Origin: Pseudalkalibacillus hwajinpoensis
GTDB lineage: Bacteria; Bacillota; Bacilli; Bacillales; Guptibacillaceae
Length of the DNA: 64,000 bases
Direction: 5' to 3'
NCBI RefSeq assembly: GCF_039851965.1
Contig: NZ_CP156674.1
Coordinates: forward strand, 744,001 to 808,000
Program-made: the position numbers and the translations under genes
The notes under the pieces: model-generated
Told to the model about the DNA's origin: nothing
The model's input: only the letters and a program-made list of their open reading frames with translations
Databases searched by the model: none
Shown: positions 25,740-34,911 of the stretch, in pieces
How the letters are laid out: the number at the start of each line of letters is the position of its first letter
How positions within the stretch are numbered: the stretch's first letter is position 1

Positions 25740-27143
25740 ATGAAAAAGATAACAAGCTTGTTTGTCGCACTATTCTTCCTCTCTAGTGGTCCAGCTTTTG
25801 CAGCTGGAGATGAATCAGCACTTACTGCATTAAGTCAATCCATGGATACCGTCTGGGTGATGATCGCAGCTTTTCTTGTATTCTTTATGCACGCTGGATT
25901 CGCAATGGTAGAGACTGGATTTACTCGTTCAAAAAATGCGCTTAATATCTTAATGAAAAACTTACTAACGATGTCGATTGGAGCTGTTTTATATTTCGTC
26001 ATCGGGTACGGTTTGATGTTTGGTTCATCGGCGGGCGGATTTATCGGAAGTGATGGCTTCTTCTTAATTGGACAATCTGAAAACATTGGATTCTTTGTCT
26101 TCCAGGCGGTTTTCGCTGCGACATGTGCAACGATCATTTCAGGGGCAGTGGCTGAACGAATGAAGCTAATCAGCTATATCGCTGTAACGATAGCAATGGT
26201 TGGTTTTGTTTACCCAGTAGTTGGACACTGGATCTGGGGCGGTGGCTGGCTTTCTGAGCTCGGATTCACCGACTTCGCTGGATCGACTGTTGTTCATATG
26301 ACCGGTGCAATTGGTGCAGTAGTAGCTGTGACGTTCCTCGGAGGTCGTATTGGAAAATATTCAAATGGGAAAGTAAACGTTATTCAGGGCCACAACATTC
26401 CACTCGGTGCATTAGGTGTTTTCATCCTCTGGTTTGGTTGGTTTGGATTTAATGCAGGGAGCACGCTTTCAGCTAGCGACGCACTTATCCCTACGATCGT
26501 AGCAACAACACTTCTTTCTGCTTCAAGCGGTGTCATTGGAAGTGCACTTTACTCGTATATTCGTTACAAGCAAATTGATGCATCTCTTACGTTAAACGGA
26601 GCACTTGCTGGTCTGGTTGGTATTACAGCTGGAACAGCAAACGTCTCACCAGTCGGAGCCCTGTTCATTGGACTTATTTCAGGCGTTATCCTGATTGAAG
26701 CTGTTCAATTAATTGACCGTCGTGTGAAACTCGACGACCCTGTTGGCGCAATTGCGGTTCACGGAGTATGTGGTGTCTGGGGGACTCTTGCAGTTGGACT
26801 TTTCGCAGTGGAAGGCGGACTTTTCTATGGCGGCGGTGTTTCCTTACTACTTGTCCAGGCGATCGGAATTCTTGCCGTTATGGCATGGACAGTTGGTACA
26901 GTTGGTATTTTCCTTTTCATCTATACACGCTTCTCTTCGATCCGTGTATCACGTGAAGAAGAAATCCAGGGACTTGATTTCGCCGAGCATGGTTCAACTG
27001 CTTACGAATTAAGAGGTGGAATCCTAAACAACAACGAAAGCCCTTCATCCGGTTCTGTCTTCGGTCACGGACTCGTCGACCGACTAAATGGATTAGAACA
27101 AGCCAAATTAGAAAATAACAGAAAAGCGGAAGGGGCCCGTTAG
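25740..27143 (+). CDS. amtB: Ammonium transporter AmtB/NrgA
   Basis: About 467 residues: a cleavable-looking signal (L-F-F-L-S-S-G-P-A-F-A-A), then eleven membrane segments with the Amt motifs D-T-V-W-V-M-I-A, H-N-I-P-L-G-A-L-G and H-G-V-C-G-V-W-G-T. It imports ammonium at low concentration and is gated by GlnK. ATG 25740 is preferred over 25728. The last residues (K-A-E-G-A-R) are encoded by the edge of a hairpin-repeat copy, so the C-terminus was altered by that element. Confidence 0.92.
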   Translation: MKKITSLFVALFFLSSGPAFAAGDESALTALSQSMDTVWVMIAAFLVFFMHAGFAMVETGFTRSKNALNILMKNLLTMSIGAVLYFVIGYGLMFGSSAGGFIGSDGFFLIGQSENIGFFVFQAVFAATCATIISGAVAERMKLISYIAVTIAMVGFVYPVVGHWIWGGGWLSELGFTDFAGSTVVHMTGAIGAVVAVTFLGGRIGKYSNGKVNVIQGHNIPLGALGVFILWFGWFGFNAGSTLSASDALIPTIVATTLLSASSGVIGSALYSYIRYKQIDASLTLNGALAGLVGITAGTANVSPVGALFIGLISGVILIEAVQLIDRRVKLDDPVGAIAVHGVCGVWGTLAVGLFAVEGGLFYGGGVSLLLVQAIGILAVMAWTVGTVGIFLFIYTRFSSIRVSREEEIQGLDFAEHGSTAYELRGGILNNNESPSSGSVFGHGLVDRLNGLEQAKLENNRKAEGAR

Positions 27144-27240
27144 GTCAGAAAAGCGCTGGAGCCCATAGATATGAATACGTTCTTAGTATTCAGATTGATG
27201 GGTGAAGCAACTGAAGGATTCGGCCCTGTATCTGATAAAC
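27121..27240 (-). repeat. Single copy of the hairpin-repeat family, fused to the amtB 3' end
   Basis: In reverse orientation it starts with GAAAAGCGGAAGG, the complement of the CCGCTTTTC edge of the array at 6.8 kb. The core keeps GAATAC ... GTATTC around TAAGAAC and arms CCCAT / ATGGG, different in sequence from other copies but still paired. The conserved CTTCA and CTCCAGCGC flanks are present. Confidence 0.75.
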
Positions 27241-27251
27241 AAAAACAATTA

Positions 27252-27283
27252 GGTCTGAAGCTAACCAGCTTCAGACCTTTTTC
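27252..27283 (+). terminator. Rho-independent terminator after amtB
   Basis: GGTCTGAAGCT pairs with AGCTTCAGACC around AACC, followed by TTTTTC. It ends at the asnO stop codon. Confidence 0.85.
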
Positions 27284-29131
27284 TTAATCAACAAGATTGA
27301 CGTTATGATGATCCAGCCAGTAATTAATTTGGGCCAGGTGGGCAATCAACTGCGGCCCTGCCATTAATTGTCCGAACCAAGGTACTTTGAAGGCTTTCCC
27401 TTCTGTATCAATGATATCCTGAACAATGTTCCGATCAATCAAATCCAGTATTGGTGCCTGTTTATCTTGAAGCGTCGTTTGAAGCCAGCTTTTCACGGCC
27501 TTTGTATAAGCAGGATGATACGTTTTAGGATAAGGGCTTTTCTTTCGATACAAAACATCATGCGAAAGTGTACCTGTCATCGCCCTTCGAAGCAAACCTT
27601 TTTCTCTTCCATCTAGCATCTTCATTTCCCAGGGGACATTCCACACATACTCTATAATTCTATGATCTGAGAAAGGAACCCTTACTTCAAGACTCGCCCC
27701 CATACTCATGCGGTCTTTACGCTCTAGCAAAGTTGTCATAAACCAATTTAAGTTCAAATAAAAGAGTGATCTTCGTTTTGCCTCTATTTCACTTTCACCA
27801 GGTAGACCTGGCGTTTCACTAACCGTTTCTCGATACCGCTCTGTCACATAATCCTCAAGCTTCAATTTGTTGCGTACATCTTTCTTTAGCATAGCTTGTC
27901 GTTCAAGAGTTGAACGCATCCATGGAAACTGTTCGTGATCAAGAAGCTCAGGCTTATGAAACCAGGGATAGCCACCAAAAATCTCATCTGCACATTCTCC
28001 AGAAAGTGCTACGGTTGCATGCTTTTTAATTTCCTTTGAAAACCATAGTAACGATGAATCAACATCCGCCATTCCAGGAAGATCTCTACAATCAATCGCC
28101 TCTTTCAGATGATGAACGAGTTCTTCAGTTTCAATGACACAGTTCGTATGATTAGTAGAAAGCTCTGAAGAAACCTTTTTAATCCAAGGGGCATCTGAAT
28201 TCGGTTGAAACTCGCTACTTTCAAAATACTTATCATTTTCAGCATAATCCACTGAAAACGAACGAAGCGTCCCTTTTCCTTCCTCATTAAAAGTCGACTG
28301 AGCTACGGAGGTAATGGCGCTTGAATCTACCCCACCTGAAAGAAAGGTACAAACAGGAACATCCGCAACAAGCTGCCTTTTAATTGAATCTTTAACAAGG
28401 TTTCGAACGGTTTCAACAGTCGTACTTAAATTATCTGTATGCTCTTCACTTCTTACATTCCAATAGCGCCAGACTTTCAGACCGCTTCGCTCAAACTTCA
28501 TCGCAAACCCTGGTCGAAGCTCGTTAATTCCTTTAAAAACACCATGCCCCGGCGTCCGCGATGGACCTAAACCGAAGATTTCCTGTAGGCCCTCTCTCCC
28601 TACCTGGGCCTTCACATCAGGGTGTGCAAGGATAGCCTTCAGCTCAGAACCGAATTGAAGGGAGCTCCCGCATTGTCGATAGAAAAGGGGCTTCACGCCA
28701 AGTCGATCACGAGCGAGGAACAAATAATCACGTCGCTCATCCCAGATCGCAAATGCAAAGATGCCATTTAAATGTTCCACACAGGCCTCTCCCCATTCGA
28801 CATAACACGTTAAGAGAACTTCCGTATCTGAATGTGACTGGAACGAATATCCTTTTGCAAGAAGGGTTTTTCTTAAATCTTCCGTATTGTATAATTCACC
28901 GTTATAACAGATGGTATAACTTTCTTCTTCGTGCTTTCGTGTCATCGGCTGACTACCACCAGCAGGATCAACAACGATTAGACGAGTATGACCAAACCCG
29001 CAGTGCCTACTAATCCAGCAATTAGATGCATCTGGGCCACGTTTTGATAAAGTATTAGCCATTCCCTTGATGACTTTCTCTTCTCCAGTCAGGTCCTGTT
29101 TCCAATCAACCCACCCTGTTATTCCACACAA
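27284..29131 (-). CDS. asnO: Asparagine synthase (glutamine-hydrolysing), AsnO-like
   Basis: 615 residues if started at TTG 29131, which places the glutaminase nucleophile Cys at residue 2 (M-C-G-I-T-G-W-V), as the mechanism requires, behind GGGAGGGAG. The frame runs upstream to 29221 but that extension would bury the Cys. The synthetase domain has the PP-loop F-L-S-G-G-V-D-S-S and A-L-S-G-E-C-A-D-E-I-F-G-G-Y. B. subtilis AsnO (614 residues) is the sporulation-linked paralogue. Here it follows a methyltransferase and an FAD monooxygenase on the same strand, so an amide-forming role in a small pathway is also possible. Confidence 0.88.
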   Translation of the reverse strand: MCGITGWVDWKQDLTGEEKVIKGMANTLSKRGPDASNCWISRHCGFGHTRLIVVDPAGGSQPMTRKHEEESYTICYNGELYNTEDLRKTLLAKGYSFQSHSDTEVLLTCYVEWGEACVEHLNGIFAFAIWDERRDYLFLARDRLGVKPLFYRQCGSSLQFGSELKAILAHPDVKAQVGREGLQEIFGLGPSRTPGHGVFKGINELRPGFAMKFERSGLKVWRYWNVRSEEHTDNLSTTVETVRNLVKDSIKRQLVADVPVCTFLSGGVDSSAITSVAQSTFNEEGKGTLRSFSVDYAENDKYFESSEFQPNSDAPWIKKVSSELSTNHTNCVIETEELVHHLKEAIDCRDLPGMADVDSSLLWFSKEIKKHATVALSGECADEIFGGYPWFHKPELLDHEQFPWMRSTLERQAMLKKDVRNKLKLEDYVTERYRETVSETPGLPGESEIEAKRRSLFYLNLNWFMTTLLERKDRMSMGASLEVRVPFSDHRIIEYVWNVPWEMKMLDGREKGLLRRAMTGTLSHDVLYRKKSPYPKTYHPAYTKAVKSWLQTTLQDKQAPILDLIDRNIVQDIIDTEGKAFKVPWFGQLMAGPQLIAHLAQINYWLDHHNVNLVD

Positions 29132-29218
29132 AAGCTCTCCCTCCCATCGATGCTCTCTGTTCACTCTATGCATCCGCCCAAGTTTTGTGCAGACTTTAAT
29201 GAGTATGAATGATGACCA

Positions 29219-29253
29219 CAAAAAAAAAAGAAACCCGTTACAGGTCTCTTAGG
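29219..29253 (-). terminator. Terminator overlapping the methyltransferase stop
   Basis: On the minus strand an imperfect AAGAGACC/GGGTTTCTT hairpin is followed by ten T. It would separate the methyltransferase from asnO, at least partly. Confidence 0.6.
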
Positions 29254-30247
29254 ATGTCTTTTGGAATTGCACAAAGTACCATGCACCTTCTTTAACAATC
29301 GGTTTCAACTGCTTCAGTTCAAAACCTGTATCTGATGCCAGTATTTCCAATTCTGCTCGAGTTGGCAGAGGAAAGAGATTATCATGGGCGCTCATGAAGC
29401 TGTTAAATGCTGCTGAAAACGCATGTCCGTGTTTGGATTCGTGCAACGGCGTAATAATAATCAGGCTTCCATCGTCACTTGTAACTTCATTTGCTTTCTG
29501 AAAAAGGCGATACCGATCTTTTGGAGCAAAATAGTAAAGTAAGTTGTTCATCATAGCGAGATCAAACGGCTCTCCATCCCACCCCCACGTCATCATATCA
29601 TCTGGATAAAGTGAGATTGGGGACTTGAGTGGAAAGTGAATGTTATCTTCTGCTTCGAGACACACTGACCTGTTCTTTTCAATTCCAACCAGTTTCATCC
29701 CTTCAAGCTTTGCTCCAATCCTGGATAAGTAGCCAGCATATCCTGCCCCAAAATCAATAACGGATTTCGCATTTGTATTCCTAATACACTGGTGGATTTT
29801 TGGGAATGCAAACCTTTCAATAAAACTGGACGTAGCTGCTACTGTTCCGCCGTAATCCTCATCCTTATAGGAGGCATAATTATCTTGATTAAGTAAATCT
29901 GCATAAGAAAGAAGAATAGGAATATGTAACTCCATCATCTCTTTTAGTAAGATCCCTACAGATTGATCACTGTTTTTTGAAATCGATTCTACCATATGTT
30001 TCTTGGAGCGGACCAGGCCAGTCGGGTCCATTTTCATATGACCGATTGCAACTCCGACGTCTACCCATCGTGTTAAAAGAAGCTCATTCATGTCTCGCTT
30101 TAAAGCCACACTTGAGACGGTTGTACCATGTTCAAACTCGTCAAATAGATCATGTACATAACCAACATGCGCGTGCCAGGCATAGAGAAAAGGTTCATTG
30201 CTTTTCATCCACTTTCTCGCACGCCAGATTTTCTTCAATTCCTTCAT
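29249..30247 (-). CDS. Class I SAM-dependent methyltransferase, substrate unknown
   Basis: 332 residues from ATG 30247 behind GGGAGG. An N-terminal ~150-residue helical domain (R-K-W-M-K-S-N-E-P-F-L-Y-A-W-H) precedes the Rossmann fold, whose SAM motif is V-I-D-F-G-A-G-Y-A-G-Y-L with the acidic residue in L-V-G-I-E-K-N and motif post-I L-A-M-M-N-N-L-L-Y-Y-F. The N-terminal domain resembles the fold used by some small-molecule methyltransferases for dimerisation and substrate binding. It starts two bases after the monooxygenase stop, implying co-translation and a shared pathway. No closer function can be given. Confidence 0.75.
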   Translation of the reverse strand: MKELKKIWRARKWMKSNEPFLYAWHAHVGYVHDLFDEFEHGTTVSSVALKRDMNELLLTRWVDVGVAIGHMKMDPTGLVRSKKHMVESISKNSDQSVGILLKEMMELHIPILLSYADLLNQDNYASYKDEDYGGTVAATSSFIERFAFPKIHQCIRNTNAKSVIDFGAGYAGYLSRIGAKLEGMKLVGIEKNRSVCLEAEDNIHFPLKSPISLYPDDMMTWGWDGEPFDLAMMNNLLYYFAPKDRYRLFQKANEVTSDDGSLIIITPLHESKHGHAFSAAFNSFMSAHDNLFPLPTRAELEILASDTGFELKQLKPIVKEGAWYFVQFQKTS

Positions 30248-30248
30248 A

Positions 30249-31592
30249 CTATTTCCTCCCGTCCCATTTGCGATACCATGGATAATCATCATCTTTTGTA
30301 AACATAACCTTGCTTTCTCGTTTTTCCGAAATTTGTTTTACACCGGCCTTTACAGGTAAAATCCCCGCCTGCTTCATCCGATCAATTAAGTTAAATTTCC
30401 AAATTCCAAGTCCGGAGGTATTAAGCATCTGTTTGTAATGAAGAACCGGTGAGTATTCCGTTTGTTTGACACCTCTTATACGAAGCTTCTGCCATGGACG
30501 ATAAGGAAACGAGTAAAGCAATGCGGCCTGATGACTGAGCCTCGAGACATACTCTGCACGTGGCTTTCTTACCTTTTCGTACCACTTTAGATGCTTCCAT
30601 TCAGTCTTGTTCTTCTTGAACATCCAGCATAAAAGCTCCCCAAGGACATCTGAATCCTGAATCGCTAAATTCATACCTTCACCAGCCATTGGATGAACGC
30701 TATGCGCCGCATCTCCAGTTAGAATAATGTTATCTTTCACATAACTAGATACGTTATGTCTGACTGGAATCATAAGTTGGATCTTTTTCCATGTATCGAT
30801 TTGCTGGACGTATCCGTCAAGTTCAGGCATTAATTCACAATAAGCACGGTAGAAAGACTCAAGACCTTCCTTTCGCATTGTTTTAAATTCACCTGGTTTG
30901 ATTAAAAGAACGCTTCTTACTTCATTATTCGGAAGTGGAAAAAGGCCTACAAACTTATTCTGCGTTGTGATGATCGTAGATTGGTTAAGAGATTCTGGCC
31001 GAGGAAATGAAACGGTTAAAAAATGGTGATTGTACTTTGTGCTTTTCATATCCACTTCCATCGAAGTTCTAGTAGGAGAAGCTCTACCTTCTGCCCCAAC
31101 ATAGAAGAACGCATGAATTTCTTGTTCGCCTTCCTTTGTTTGTATAATTGCTTTTTTCTCGTGAGGAGGATCCTCTGTAAAACCAGTAAATTTCGCGGGT
31201 TGAATATAATCGACCGAATCATATTTAGAAACTTCAATGAAAAGAAGCTCTTTCAGTCGTTCATGGGGAATCATTAACGACGTATTATATGGTGAATCAA
31301 TCAAGTCATATCGAAATTCATTCACGCTCAATCGTTCCATTGATCCATCCTGTTTTTGGGTATATTCATGAAATTGTATAGACGGCAAGATAAACCCATT
31401 TTCCTTCACGACATCAAGGGTGTTGATGCGGTCAAGCACCTCTAAACTTTTAGGCTGAAGCAGCTCCCCTTTGTAAATGAGACCGCTTTTCTTATCTTTT
31501 TCAATTAAGAGCGTTTTCACATTACATTGACCGAGCTTAACAGCGAGCGTGAGGCCGGATATGCCTCCCCCGATAATCATGACATCATACAT
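30249..31592 (-). CDS. FAD-dependent monooxygenase of the UbiH/PHBH type
   Basis: 447 residues. The FAD dinucleotide motif is at the N-terminus (V-M-I-I-G-G-G-I-S-G-L-T-L-A), followed by E-K-D as the ribose-binding acid. The second FAD motif is L-T-G-D-A-A-H-S-V-H-P-M-A-G-E-G-M-N-L-A, diagnostic of flavoprotein hydroxylases acting on aromatic or quinone-like rings. A ~70-residue C-terminal extension is basic. First gene of the monooxygenase-methyltransferase pair, ATG at 31592. Hydroxylation then methylation of one small molecule is the simplest reading. Confidence 0.82.
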   Translation of the reverse strand: MYDVMIIGGGISGLTLAVKLGQCNVKTLLIEKDKKSGLIYKGELLQPKSLEVLDRINTLDVVKENGFILPSIQFHEYTQKQDGSMERLSVNEFRYDLIDSPYNTSLMIPHERLKELLFIEVSKYDSVDYIQPAKFTGFTEDPPHEKKAIIQTKEGEQEIHAFFYVGAEGRASPTRTSMEVDMKSTKYNHHFLTVSFPRPESLNQSTIITTQNKFVGLFPLPNNEVRSVLLIKPGEFKTMRKEGLESFYRAYCELMPELDGYVQQIDTWKKIQLMIPVRHNVSSYVKDNIILTGDAAHSVHPMAGEGMNLAIQDSDVLGELLCWMFKKNKTEWKHLKWYEKVRKPRAEYVSRLSHQAALLYSFPYRPWQKLRIRGVKQTEYSPVLHYKQMLNTSGLGIWKFNLIDRMKQAGILPVKAGVKQISEKRESKVMFTKDDDYPWYRKWDGRK

Positions 31593-31692
31593 GTCTTATC
31601 ACCTCATTCAATACATTCTTATTCCCTTCCATACCCGTATTAAACCAGTGAGAACGCATCGGCTGTGCTTCTGAATGAACCACATCCAACTA

Positions 31693-31721
31693 GAAAAACC
31701 GGCTGCTTCAGCCGGTTTTTC
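31693..31721. terminator. Bidirectional terminator after the FIST-GGDEF-EAL gene
   Basis: GAAAAACCGGCT pairs with AGCCGGTTTTTC around GCTTC; T runs on both sides. Confidence 0.85.
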
Positions 31722-31731
31722 TAGGGACCTA

Positions 31732-34431
31732 TTAAGTTGCTAAAGGAAATTGCTTTGAAAGGAGAAGCTTTTCGAAACGATCCTTATTTAGGGGCTTGCT
31801 ATAGAAGAATCCTTGCGCAAAATTACATCCAAACCTTCTAATAATCTCCCCCTGTTCTTTTGTTTCTATTCCTTCTGCTACAATGGAGAGATTTAAGCCT
31901 TCACACATTGTGATAACGGCTTTTACGATCGCTGCATCTGCGTTGTTTTCCTGAAGGTTTCGAATAAAAGACTGATCTATTTTCAGTATGTCTAATGGGA
32001 AGTCTTTCAAATAACTAAGAGAAGAATAACCAGTACCAAAGTCATCGATTGACACTTTAATTCCCATTTTTCGTAACTCATTCAACATTGAGATGCTATA
32101 ATCCGTGTTAACGAGCGTTGTGCTTTCCGTCACTTCTAGATGCAGGGATTGAGGGGTAAGGCCAGATGTTAAAAGCGCATCCCTGACAGATTCTACGAAT
32201 TTATCACTTTGAAACTGTCTTCCTGACACGTTCACGCTAATTGATAAATCCTCATATCCTAATGCCTGCCACTTGCTTGTTTGCATACAAGCCTCATTTA
32301 GCACCCACATCCCAATTTCCTCAATTAAGCCCGTTTCTTCTGCTAATGGAATAAACTGTGCCGGTGACACAAGTCCAAGCTTTGGATGATTCCATCTAAT
32401 CAATGCTTCACACGCATAAATTTTCTGTTCATCCAGATTAACCTGTGGCTGGTAAAACAGGGTCAGCTCTTCTTTTTCGAGAGCTCGCCGCAAATAACTC
32501 TCAAGCTCCAGGCGCTCAAAAGCCTGATCTGTCATCTCATCGGTATAAAATTCGATGTGATTTGCTCCCTGGTGCTTCGCACGATCAAGGGCAATATAAG
32601 CATTACGCATTAGCGCATCAAGATCAAATCCATCGTAAGGAAAGATGCTAATGCCGATTCCAACTGTCATAAAATATTCAACATCTTCAAAGACGATCGG
32701 TGCCTTTAATTGATCAATCACACGTTTCGCAAGCATAAGTGCATCCTTCTCTTCTTTCAATCCCGGAAGGAGCACAGTGAATTCGTCACCACCGAATCTA
32801 GCAAGGACGGCATCATCCTTAGTCGCCTCTTTAATCCGGTTCGTAACTTTCTTCAGAATGTGATCACCTCGCTGGTGTCCAAGACTATCATTAATCAATT
32901 TAAATCGATCAAGGTCAATGAACATAACAGCCAGCTTTTCATCAGTGTTTTTCAGCGATTCATTTAACAAATTTTCAAAAAGCAAGCGGTTCGGAAGCTC
33001 AGTAAGCACATCATAATAAGCCAAATGTGCGATCTTTTCTTCAGCTTTTCGCTGTTTCATAATGTTTTTCCCAATTCCATACGCCCCGGTAATCTCGCCA
33101 TTTACGATAATAGGTATGTTGGTAATTGAAAATAAAACATGAGCACCCGATTTATGAATAAGATGGGTATTATATGTTTGCGCGACACCTTGAAAAGCCT
33201 GGTAAAACTTATCCCGTGTTTTTTGCACATCTGTAGAAGCAACAAACTGAAGTGAATGCTTACTCATAACCTCTTCCGATGTATACCCCAATAACGATTT
33301 AAGAGCTGGATTAACACTCGTGATTTTCCCGTAAACATCTACAGAATATACAAGATTCGGATTTTGCTCAAACAAAGACTTAAAACGCTGCTCGGACTGT
33401 TGAAGACTCATATTCAACGTTTCGAGTTCTTCTGTAGAAGCTTTAATTAAATGCGATAGTGCCATTATACCATCCAAGTCCTTCATCTCCTGATTGTGTA
33501 ATGGTTGTTCCTGATAAATCGTCTTCGGTGTTCCTGTTTCACTAAGAAGAGCGATCACCGTACTATTATTCGAATATTGAAGCGTTCGACCATTCGAGAA
33601 AACCTCTTCCCCTAATACGATGGAAATGACAGAACAATGCTTTTCAAATTGACTATATGGAAGGTCGATTCCATTCGAAAACAACTTCTTCGCGGTTGCA
33701 GTAGAATAAGAAAAAAGACTATTGAAGCCTTTTGTATTTAACCGTTCATATGTTTCTTGATAAGAGGTATGGAGTTGCGATGCATCACCATAGGAAAATT
33801 GAATCTCATCTCCTTGTTTCAGATAGGAATCAATAGTGATTGATTCATCATGGTGCATTTTATGAACCGATATTGGTGTTGCTTTTCCGTTCGCTTTATG
33901 AAGAAGAGGCGTATGAGCAGCCGCTTCAGGGAGCCTCATTGCTACTTCTCGACCAAGGTATTTTTCATAAAAGCTGTGCACGCTAAATCCCTCTATCTCA
34001 AACACTCTCGTACCCATTGATTTTGTTACAGTAAACGTTCTTCCTGCAGGTTTCCAGAAGGTATTAGAAGAAACATCGAAGTCCAATTCGACTCCTATCA
34101 TTTGAACACCAGCTATACCATTTCCAATCACCTTCGTATCGGCTATAATAAACGATTCATTATGATGAGAAGAAGCTATTCCGCCGACAAGTGACATCCC
34201 TTGAGGTAAGTATGCATCCAGATCGTGCATACCAGTGCTAAACAAAAGAGTCATCCCACCTTCTTGCAATGGAAGTTCACCCAGAGGATCGTTATTATTT
34301 TCACAACTAAAAGCACGGATTTCTGCGTGTTGAAATAGCGTAAATGATACGAAGATCCCCTCAGAAATACTCTCTTCATTAAAATAAGCTTCGGATGCAG
34401 TAGCGCCAACTATGACCGCTTCAGGAACCAT
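31732..34431 (-). CDS. FIST-PAS-GGDEF-EAL cyclic-di-GMP protein, 5' end frameshifted
   Basis: 899 residues in this frame. Residues ~1-290 form FIST N and FIST C sensory domains lacking their first ~50 residues; PAS (R-F-K-S-L-F-E-Q-N-P-N-L-V-Y-S) lies near 355-470; GGDEF (F-G-G-D-E-F-T-V-L) is intact; EAL (C-E-A-L-I-R-W-N-H-P, D-D-F-G-T-G-Y-S-S-L) is intact. So both cyclase and phosphodiesterase motifs are conserved. The first ATG (34431) has only a weak ribosome site. The missing FIST start is in another frame just upstream (34443-34589), separated by an apparent one-base deletion. A σD-like promoter precedes it. Confidence 0.88.
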   Translation of the reverse strand: MVPEAVIVGATASEAYFNEESISEGIFVSFTLFQHAEIRAFSCENNNDPLGELPLQEGGMTLLFSTGMHDLDAYLPQGMSLVGGIASSHHNESFIIADTKVIGNGIAGVQMIGVELDFDVSSNTFWKPAGRTFTVTKSMGTRVFEIEGFSVHSFYEKYLGREVAMRLPEAAAHTPLLHKANGKATPISVHKMHHDESITIDSYLKQGDEIQFSYGDASQLHTSYQETYERLNTKGFNSLFSYSTATAKKLFSNGIDLPYSQFEKHCSVISIVLGEEVFSNGRTLQYSNNSTVIALLSETGTPKTIYQEQPLHNQEMKDLDGIMALSHLIKASTEELETLNMSLQQSEQRFKSLFEQNPNLVYSVDVYGKITSVNPALKSLLGYTSEEVMSKHSLQFVASTDVQKTRDKFYQAFQGVAQTYNTHLIHKSGAHVLFSITNIPIIVNGEITGAYGIGKNIMKQRKAEEKIAHLAYYDVLTELPNRLLFENLLNESLKNTDEKLAVMFIDLDRFKLINDSLGHQRGDHILKKVTNRIKEATKDDAVLARFGGDEFTVLLPGLKEEKDALMLAKRVIDQLKAPIVFEDVEYFMTVGIGISIFPYDGFDLDALMRNAYIALDRAKHQGANHIEFYTDEMTDQAFERLELESYLRRALEKEELTLFYQPQVNLDEQKIYACEALIRWNHPKLGLVSPAQFIPLAEETGLIEEIGMWVLNEACMQTSKWQALGYEDLSISVNVSGRQFQSDKFVESVRDALLTSGLTPQSLHLEVTESTTLVNTDYSISMLNELRKMGIKVSIDDFGTGYSSLSYLKDFPLDILKIDQSFIRNLQENNADAAIVKAVITMCEGLNLSIVAEGIETKEQGEIIRRFGCNFAQGFFYSKPLNKDRFEKLLLSKQFPLAT

Positions 34432-34442
34432 TTCTCTTAAAG

Positions 34443-34589
34443 CTAGTAAGACTTTTTCCGTTTGGTCTCTTTCACCTCTAAAGTAAATAGTTGTATGAGT
34501 ACGGCATTAGCCTGAAACAGTTCTGGATGTGAAGCAACACATTCTTGAAGCTGGCGATCATGATTAATCATGATTGAAAATGTTTTCAA
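34443..34589 (-). pseudogene. Out-of-frame 5' portion of the FIST-GGDEF-EAL gene
   Basis: A TTG at 34589, six bases after GAGGAGTG, opens a 48-residue frame starting M-K-T-F-S-I-M-I-N-H-D and reaching L-I-Q-L-F-T-L-E. After that the other frame reads G-E-R-D-Q-T-E-K-V-L-L-A-L-R-E-M and runs straight into the main gene. Adding one G to the GAGGTG near 34467 would join the two into one FIST domain. So the native start is 34589, and the gene is disrupted here by a real mutation or a sequencing error. Confidence 0.75.
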
Positions 34590-34710
34590 GCTAAACACTC
34601 CTCATTCTAGAACGCCTTTAAGTAACAACCTTTAGTTATGTACATAATATCAAAAAGTAAGTTGCAGGAATACACGTATCCCATAAATATGCCAATTTAC
34701 CCTACTCCTG

Positions 34711-34738
34711 TTATCGGCAAAATAAGGAAGAATTTTTA
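34711..34738 (-). promoter_or_regulatory. σD-type (motility) promoter upstream of the c-di-GMP gene
   Basis: On the minus strand: TAAA, 16 bases, GCCGATAA. The B. subtilis σD consensus is TAAA-N14-16-GCCGATAT. The -10 element lies about 120 bases before the TTG start. The remaining bases between 34590 and 34876 show nothing else I can support. Confidence 0.6.
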
Positions 34739-34876
34739 ATCCGTTACATATAAAATCCTTGCCTTCCGAAGAATTCATAAGGAAACTCCTTATGTAACGC
34801 CACATCTTTAAATATGACCTTTTACTCAACCAATCCACCAAAAGGAACGAACAAGAAAAACACTCTCATAAAATTC

Positions 34877-34905
34877 TAAAAAACCACCAGCTGACCTGGT
34901 GGTTT
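34877..34905 (-). terminator. Rho-independent terminator after yisL
   Basis: AAACCACCAG pairs with CTGGTGGTTT around CTGAC, followed on the minus strand by a T run. Confidence 0.85.
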
Positions 34906-34911
34906 CGGGAC

